Source: Chthoniobacterales bacterium
GTDB taxonomy: Bacteria > Verrucomicrobiota > Verrucomicrobiia > Chthoniobacterales > UBA10450
NCBI GenBank assembly: GCA_025929155.1
Contig: JAICMR010000004.1
Location: 1-48,417 of the forward strand
Reading direction: 5' to 3'
DNA: 48,417 nt
Made by a program: the position numbers and the translations under genes. Positions 44,654-48,417 of this stretch are shown here, piece by piece. Under the pieces are notes generated by a model that did not search any database, had not been told where the DNA came from, and worked only from the letters and a program-made list of their open reading frames with translations. Each line of letters starts with the position of its first letter. Within the stretch, counting starts at the first letter, position 1.

Positions 44654-47353
44654 TTACTGCGCGCGGAGCGCGATCATCGGATCAACTTTGGTCGCTCGCA
44701 AAGCGGGTAGGTAGCTCGCCAGCGCCGCCACTGCCAGAAGCACCAGCGCGATACTCAGGAAGGTAAACGGATCCGTTGCACTGATCCCGAAAAGCAGGCT
44801 CGCCATGACTCGCGTGAGCAGTAGCGCCCCGAGCAGACCAACGGCCAAACCAGTGCCGACCAGTTTCATTCCTTGGCCAAGGGTCATTCGCAGCACGTTG
44901 CTCCGCTTCGCCCCAAGCGCAATCCGGATGCCGATCTCGCGCGTCTGCTGCGCGACCGAATAGCTCATGACTCCATAAATCCCAACCGCCGCGAGCACGA
45001 GCGCCAGCCCAGCGAATACCGCGAGCAGGAGCATGCTGAAACGTTGCCGCGCCACGGCGCCCGCGACGATGTTCTCCATCGAGTCGATGTTCGCGACCGT
45101 CTGGTCTTTATCGACCGCCCAGATCGCGTTCCGGACCGAACTGGCGAGACTGAGCGGATCGACGTCGGTGCGGATGACGAGGGCGTTCGGTGTCAGGCTA
45201 ATCAGTTGCCGGTAATCGAAATACATCTGCATCTTCGGTTCCGCGATGAAATCGTTCTGCCGCACATCTTTGACCACGCCGATGACCGTTCGCCAGGGCG
45301 CATCCGAGCTGGTCGCGCCCCCTTTCAATCTTTTCCCGATTGGGTTGTCGTTAGGCCAATAATGCTGCGCCGCCTTCTCGCTCACGACCACAGTCATGGG
45401 AGAATTGATCGTGTCCTGGTCGTTAAAGTCGCGTCCGCGCACGAGAGGAATTCCCATCGTCCCGAAGTAGCCCGGGCCGACCGCCCGGTAGATGACGTCG
45501 GGCCATTCGTCCGGCGGGGGATCGGGAATGCCTTCTACTGCTATCGGCATCGAGTCGCCGTTGTAAGTGAACGGCAGGTTGCCCGCAACCGCGACGGAAC
45601 GAACACCCGGCAGAGCCTGCACGCGCCTAACGACTTCATCGAAAAAAGCGGTGCGCCGCGCGTTGTCGGGATACTTCACTTCCGAGAGATCGACATTGAG
45701 TGCGAGCAAATGATCAACTCGAAAACCGGGATCGAGATTGCGGAGGTGCATGAAGCTGTTGATCAACAAACCCGCACCGATAAGAAGAATGAAAGAAACC
45801 GCGACCTCCGCGATGACGAGTGAGCTGCGCAGGCGTTTGCCGCGCGTGCCGGCGCCTGAGTCGCGACCACCTTCCTTGAGCGTGTCGTTAAGATTGAAAT
45901 GCGACACCTGACTTGCCGGCGCAAGACCGAAGAGCAGCCCGGTGACCAGCGCGATCAGGAGAGTGAACCCAAGCACTTTTCCGTCGATTGCGATCGCCCC
46001 GGCCTGCGCGAGATCGGGCGGAATGAAGCGGGTCAGTATATTGAGCCCGGCATAGGCCAAGACCAGCCCGACGCCACCTCCGAGCAGCGAGAGCAGGACG
46101 CTTTCGACCAAAAGTTGTTTCGTTAGGCGCGCACGGTCCGCGCCGAGCGCGAGCCGAAGAGCGATCTCCTTCTGGCGGGCGGCGGCACGAGCGAGCAAAA
46201 GGTTCGCGACGTTCGCACAAGCGATCAGCAGGACGAAAGCCACCGCGCCTAACAAGACCAGCAGCGCCGGTTTCATATCGCCCACAATCTCTTCCGAGAG
46301 CGGGTTTACGACCGAACCGATCCGCAGGTTGTATTTCGGATACTCCTGGGCGAGGCGCGCCGCAATCGTCTGCATCTCGGTTCGCGCCTTCTGCAGAGTA
46401 ACGCCCGGCTTCATCCGCGCGATCACTTCCAGGTAATGGTTGCCGCGCCCGGCCGCCTCCTCCGCCGTAAATGCCAGCGGCACCCAGACCTGATCGCGCC
46501 AGTTCCCGAATGCAGGCAAACGAACGCTACCGGGCATAACCCCGACGACGGTATAGCTTTCGCCATTCAGCGTAAGCGCGCGGCCGATCACTTTCGGATC
46601 GGAGCCGAAGCGGCGTTTCCAAAGCCCTTCGTTGATGATCGCTACCTTCGTGCCCGGCTTATCTTCATCTGCCGCAAACGTTCGCCCGAAGAGCGGCTTC
46701 ACGCCTAACAAGTCAAAAAGATTCGCTGAAACGCGGCGGCCATCGAGACGCTCGGGCTCCCCGACGCCGGTCAGGTTGAAGCTGCGTTCCGCGAACGCGG
46801 CCATGCCGTTGAAGACGGTGCTCTGTTCCCGCCAATCGAGAAAGTTTGCGGGCGAAGGCGTGTTTTTCGGGAACCCGAGGTGGGTGGCGTTTTCCCAGAT
46901 CACGACCAGTTGATCAGGATTTTTGTAGGGGAGGGGTTTTAATAGGATCGCGTCGACCACGCTGAAGATGGCCGTGTTCGCTCCAATCCCCAGGGCGAGC
47001 GCGAGCACGGCGATGCAAGTGAAGCCGGGATTTTTCCGGAGCATCCGCACGCCGTAGCGCAGATCCTGGAGCAGATCAGCAAAGAAACTGGAGCCGGCTT
47101 CTTTGCCGAGGAGGGTCGGGTTTTGCGGAGGACGGCCAGCGGCACTTTCCAATGCCGCGCCTAACGATGGAGGGATTTCGAGGTCTGCGAGCGCCGCGCA
47201 TCGCGCTTGCTCGGCGCTCGCTCCGCCGCTCAGGGCGCGCTCGTATTCTTCGTCGAGATGCTGCGAGAGTTCCTCGATGATCTCAAGTTCCCGCTCCGGC
47301 GAAAGCCGGGAGCCGCGAAGCCGCTCTCTGAGTTCGTCTTTCCAATCAGGCAT
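44654..47353 (-). CDS. ABC permease of the ADOP type, PadR-linked
   Basis: 899 residues. The first ~85 residues (ELRERLRGSRLSPERELEII, then EELSQHLDEEYERAL) are the soluble N-terminal domain of PadR-associated ADOP permeases. The MacB-like part follows: FADLLQDLRYGVRMLRKNPGF and ALGIGANTAIFSVVDAILLKP. The first FtsX domain (NLLLARAAARQKEIALRLALGADR) and a second periplasmic and FtsX set end at DPMIALRAQ. The substrate is unknown and no ATPase is adjacent. It overlaps padR by 8 bp, so it is coupled to that regulator. Motif copies at 45348 (PND), 45625 (VRR), 46120 (LTK) and 47159 (SLG), with variants at 46247 and 46703. Confidence 0.92.
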   Translation of the reverse strand: MPDWKDELRERLRGSRLSPERELEIIEELSQHLDEEYERALSGGASAEQARCAALADLEIPPSLGAALESAAGRPPQNPTLLGKEAGSSFFADLLQDLRYGVRMLRKNPGFTCIAVLALALGIGANTAIFSVVDAILLKPLPYKNPDQLVVIWENATHLGFPKNTPSPANFLDWREQSTVFNGMAAFAERSFNLTGVGEPERLDGRRVSANLFDLLGVKPLFGRTFAADEDKPGTKVAIINEGLWKRRFGSDPKVIGRALTLNGESYTVVGVMPGSVRLPAFGNWRDQVWVPLAFTAEEAAGRGNHYLEVIARMKPGVTLQKARTEMQTIAARLAQEYPKYNLRIGSVVNPLSEEIVGDMKPALLVLLGAVAFVLLIACANVANLLLARAAARQKEIALRLALGADRARLTKQLLVESVLLSLLGGGVGLVLAYAGLNILTRFIPPDLAQAGAIAIDGKVLGFTLLIALVTGLLFGLAPASQVSHFNLNDTLKEGGRDSGAGTRGKRLRSSLVIAEVAVSFILLIGAGLLINSFMHLRNLDPGFRVDHLLALNVDLSEVKYPDNARRTAFFDEVVRRVQALPGVRSVAVAGNLPFTYNGDSMPIAVEGIPDPPPDEWPDVIYRAVGPGYFGTMGIPLVRGRDFNDQDTINSPMTVVVSEKAAQHYWPNDNPIGKRLKGGATSSDAPWRTVIGVVKDVRQNDFIAEPKMQMYFDYRQLISLTPNALVIRTDVDPLSLASSVRNAIWAVDKDQTVANIDSMENIVAGAVARQRFSMLLLAVFAGLALVLAAVGIYGVMSYSVAQQTREIGIRIALGAKRSNVLRMTLGQGMKLVGTGLAVGLLGALLLTRVMASLLFGISATDPFTFLSIALVLLAVAALASYLPALRATKVDPMIALRAQ

Positions 47354-47690
47354 ATTGAATTCCGGTGATGCGGCTGATGGCTTCGATGAATTCGAGCCAC
47401 CCGTCGCGTTGTTTGGCTAAAACTTTTTTGCCCGCGGGAGTCAGGCGATAATAACGCCGCCTTCGCTGGCCCGCCTTTTCGACCCAGCGTCCGCGAATCC
47501 AGCCGCGTTTCTCGAGGCGGTAGAGGAGCGGATAAAGGGAAGCGACGTTGAAACGGAGGGTGCCTCGCGAGCGCAGGGCGATGAGTTGCCCGATCTCGTA
47601 ACCGTGCCGCGGCTGGTCTTCGACGAGGGAGAGAACGAGCAGCTCAGCGCTGCCCTTTTTCAGTTCACGATCAAGCAGGTTTACCGCCAT
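47346..47690 (-). CDS. PadR-family transcriptional regulator
   Basis: 114 residues from the ATG at 47690. The winged helix-turn-helix is clear: GSAELLVLSLVEDQPRHGYE, then FNVASLYPLLYRLEKRGWI, then RRRRYYRLTPAGKKVL. These are the PadR signatures. The short C-terminal helix (WLEFIEAISRITG) is the dimerisation part of the PadR-s2 subclass. It probably represses its own unit with the ADOP permease downstream, whose start it overlaps. A perfect palindrome lies 11 bp upstream of the start. An ATG at 47735 would pass through that palindrome and is not preferred. Confidence 0.92.
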   Translation of the reverse strand: MAVNLLDRELKKGSAELLVLSLVEDQPRHGYEIGQLIALRSRGTLRFNVASLYPLLYRLEKRGWIRGRWVEKAGQRRRRYYRLTPAGKKVLAKQRDGWLEFIEAISRITGIQYA

Positions 47691-47700
47691 ATGTGTTGTT

Positions 47701-47716
47701 GCGATATATCGCGATA
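47701..47716 (-). promoter_or_regulatory. Candidate PadR operator
   Basis: Two overlapping perfect palindromes, GCGATATATCGC (47701-47712) and TATCGCGATA (47707-47716), lie 11 bp before the padR start. Position and symmetry suit autoregulation. The match to a PadR site is inference. Confidence 0.5.
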
Positions 47717-47783
47717 AAAGCTGCGTCAAGCGCAAACACCTTTGGGCGCTTCGGCAGCGTATTACTCATCCTGCTCCTGCTCC

Positions 47784-47891
47784 TAATCCTGCTCTCTTGC
47801 CAGGGGAACAGTCAGGGCGATTGCGATCCCTTTCCTCCGGCGTCGCAGGAGCTCTGCCCTCCAAAATTCTTTGGGGAGGGGAGCAGGATTA
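47784..47891. repeat. Intergenic repeat element, copy 2
   Basis: 108 bp bounded by the inverted 11-mer TAATCCTGCTC (47784-47794) and GAGCAGGATTA (47881-47891), possibly extending left to 47763 (repeated CCTGCTC). It contains GGCGTCGCAGGA (47839-47850) and an imperfect palindrome (CTGCCCTCCAAA with TTTGGGGAGGGG across 47854-47881). It is related to the element at 44500-44642. Confidence 0.6.
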
Positions 47892-47917
47892 TGAGCCGAA
47901 CACGAGCGGAGGGAATT

Positions 47918-48184
47918 CTACTCGATGATATCGAGCGTCACGCGGTCGCCGTGCCGCGCGGCGGCGCTGGAGAGCAGGGCGCGGATTGATCGGATGGTTT
48001 GGCCGTTGCGCCCGATGATCCGCCCGACATCGCTTTGCCGCATCTGCACCCGGAAGACCGTGAGACGGTCTTTCTGCAGTTCCGAGAGCATCACTTCTTC
48101 GGGAAACTCGACGAGGTGACGGATGATGAATTCGAGAAACTGGCGCACGCGTTCGACCTTACGGGCGACGCGGCCATTGTCCAC
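47918..48184 (-). CDS. khpA: KhpA, KH-domain RNA-binding protein
   Basis: 88 residues. A single KH domain with the GxxG loop in GRIIGRNGQTIRSIRALL, preceded by RQFLEFIIRHLVEFPEEVML and ended by DRVTLDIIE, typical of KhpA (YlqC). It partners with KhpB in RNA binding linked to cell division and cell-envelope control in Gram-positives; its role here is unstudied. The start is a GTG at 48184, 15 bp after the stop of the upstream gene. Location directly after rpsP is common, which supports the reading of the next feature. Confidence 0.92.
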   Translation of the reverse strand: MDNGRVARKVERVRQFLEFIIRHLVEFPEEVMLSELQKDRLTVFRVQMRQSDVGRIIGRNGQTIRSIRALLSSAAARHGDRVTLDIIE

Positions 48185-48199
48185 TCAGCGCGACCTTGG

Positions 48200-48417
48200 C
48201 TATTCCGCGGGCTTCGCTTCGGGATTTTCTTCCGCAGCGGGCTCAGCGGCAGACGCTTCAGCTTCCGCGGGAGCCGGAGCCTCGGCGGCCGGAGCGGGTG
48301 TGTCCTCGGCGGGTGCAGCTTCGGCGGGAGGAGCAGGCGTCTCGGGGGCGGGTGCGGCTTTCGCGGAGGCGCGTTTCGGCGGCTTCGTTGGCGCAGGTTC
48401 ACCGGCTTCGTCGGGAC
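48200..48417 (-). CDS. Ala/Pro/Glu-rich C-terminal tail, probably of ribosomal protein S16
   Basis: The last 71 residues of a gene that enters from the right edge. After PTKPPKRASAKAA the sequence is almost only Ala, Pro and Glu (PAEAEASAAEPAAEENPEAK), an acidic unstructured tail. No domain is visible. Since khpA usually follows rpsP, and S16 often bears such tails in this kind of genome, rpsP is the best guess. The identity is not proven by the visible residues. Confidence 0.45.
   Translation of the reverse strand, partial: PDEAGEPAPTKPPKRASAKAAPAPETPAPPAEAAPAEDTPAPAAEAPAPAEAEASAAEPAAEENPEAKPAE

Overview
The window (48,417 bp, roughly 60% GC by eye) reads as a chromosomal segment of a Gram-negative bacterium, most likely Verrucomicrobiota, possibly Chthoniobacterales from soil. 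The evidence is indirect. There is a full outer-membrane toolkit (MlaFED, an LptF/G permease, a LolA-like carrier). There is a C-terminal repeat type and an autotransporter-type beta-strand-repeat remnant that I associate with that group. There are also duplicated orphan permeases (ADOP type), one of them with a PadR regulator. No 16S rRNA is present to settle it.

Layout. 1-7.4 kb: a cut recA, two small heat-shock proteins, ribD, a His-tailed secreted protein, and rpoD next to dnaG. 7.4-13.5 kb: NfeD protease coupled to an orphan sugar-permease subunit, a sulfotransferase, two paralogous lipoproteins and an ABC-F ATPase. 13.8-17.5 kb: an envelope-lipid type operon (lipoprotein, MMPL/RND exporter, LolA-like carrier). 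17.7-27.8 kb: Tat-exported haloperoxidase/PAP2 protein, LptF/G, transglutaminase-like protein, esterase with C-terminal repeats, rpsN, CorC/CNNM protein, a TonB-like lipoprotein and Mn-type SOD. 28.3-28.7 kb: RNase P RNA (rnpB), followed by a broken beta-strand-repeat gene. 29.5-34.2 kb: DUF2752 and membrane genes, a frameshifted upp, psd-pssA, a VOC protein and a zinc-ribbon protein. 34.4-40.8 kb: an ADOP permease, then a graveyard of MerR, TolB/TPR and ADOP fragments around one intact TPR gene. 40.8-43.4 kb: mlaEFD. 43.4-48.4 kb: isoaspartyl peptidase, a padR-ADOP pair bracketed by two related repeats, khpA, and the tail of what is probably rpsP.

The most unusual signal is not a gene. The 9-mer GCCTAACGA (or its complement TCGTTAGGC) occurs 32 times by hand count, about once per 1.5 kb, where about 0.4 is expected by chance. 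Copies are split 16:16 between strands. Thirty lie inside genes or on their stop codons, in four sense reading frames, using codons that look rare here (TTA, CTA, AGG, TAG). A dozen or so one-base variants accompany it. The density, lack of strand bias and indifference to the encoded peptide resemble DNA uptake sequences of naturally competent bacteria. I know of no such sequence described for this group. A 12.8-kb stretch (17.1-29.9 kb) holds no exact copy.
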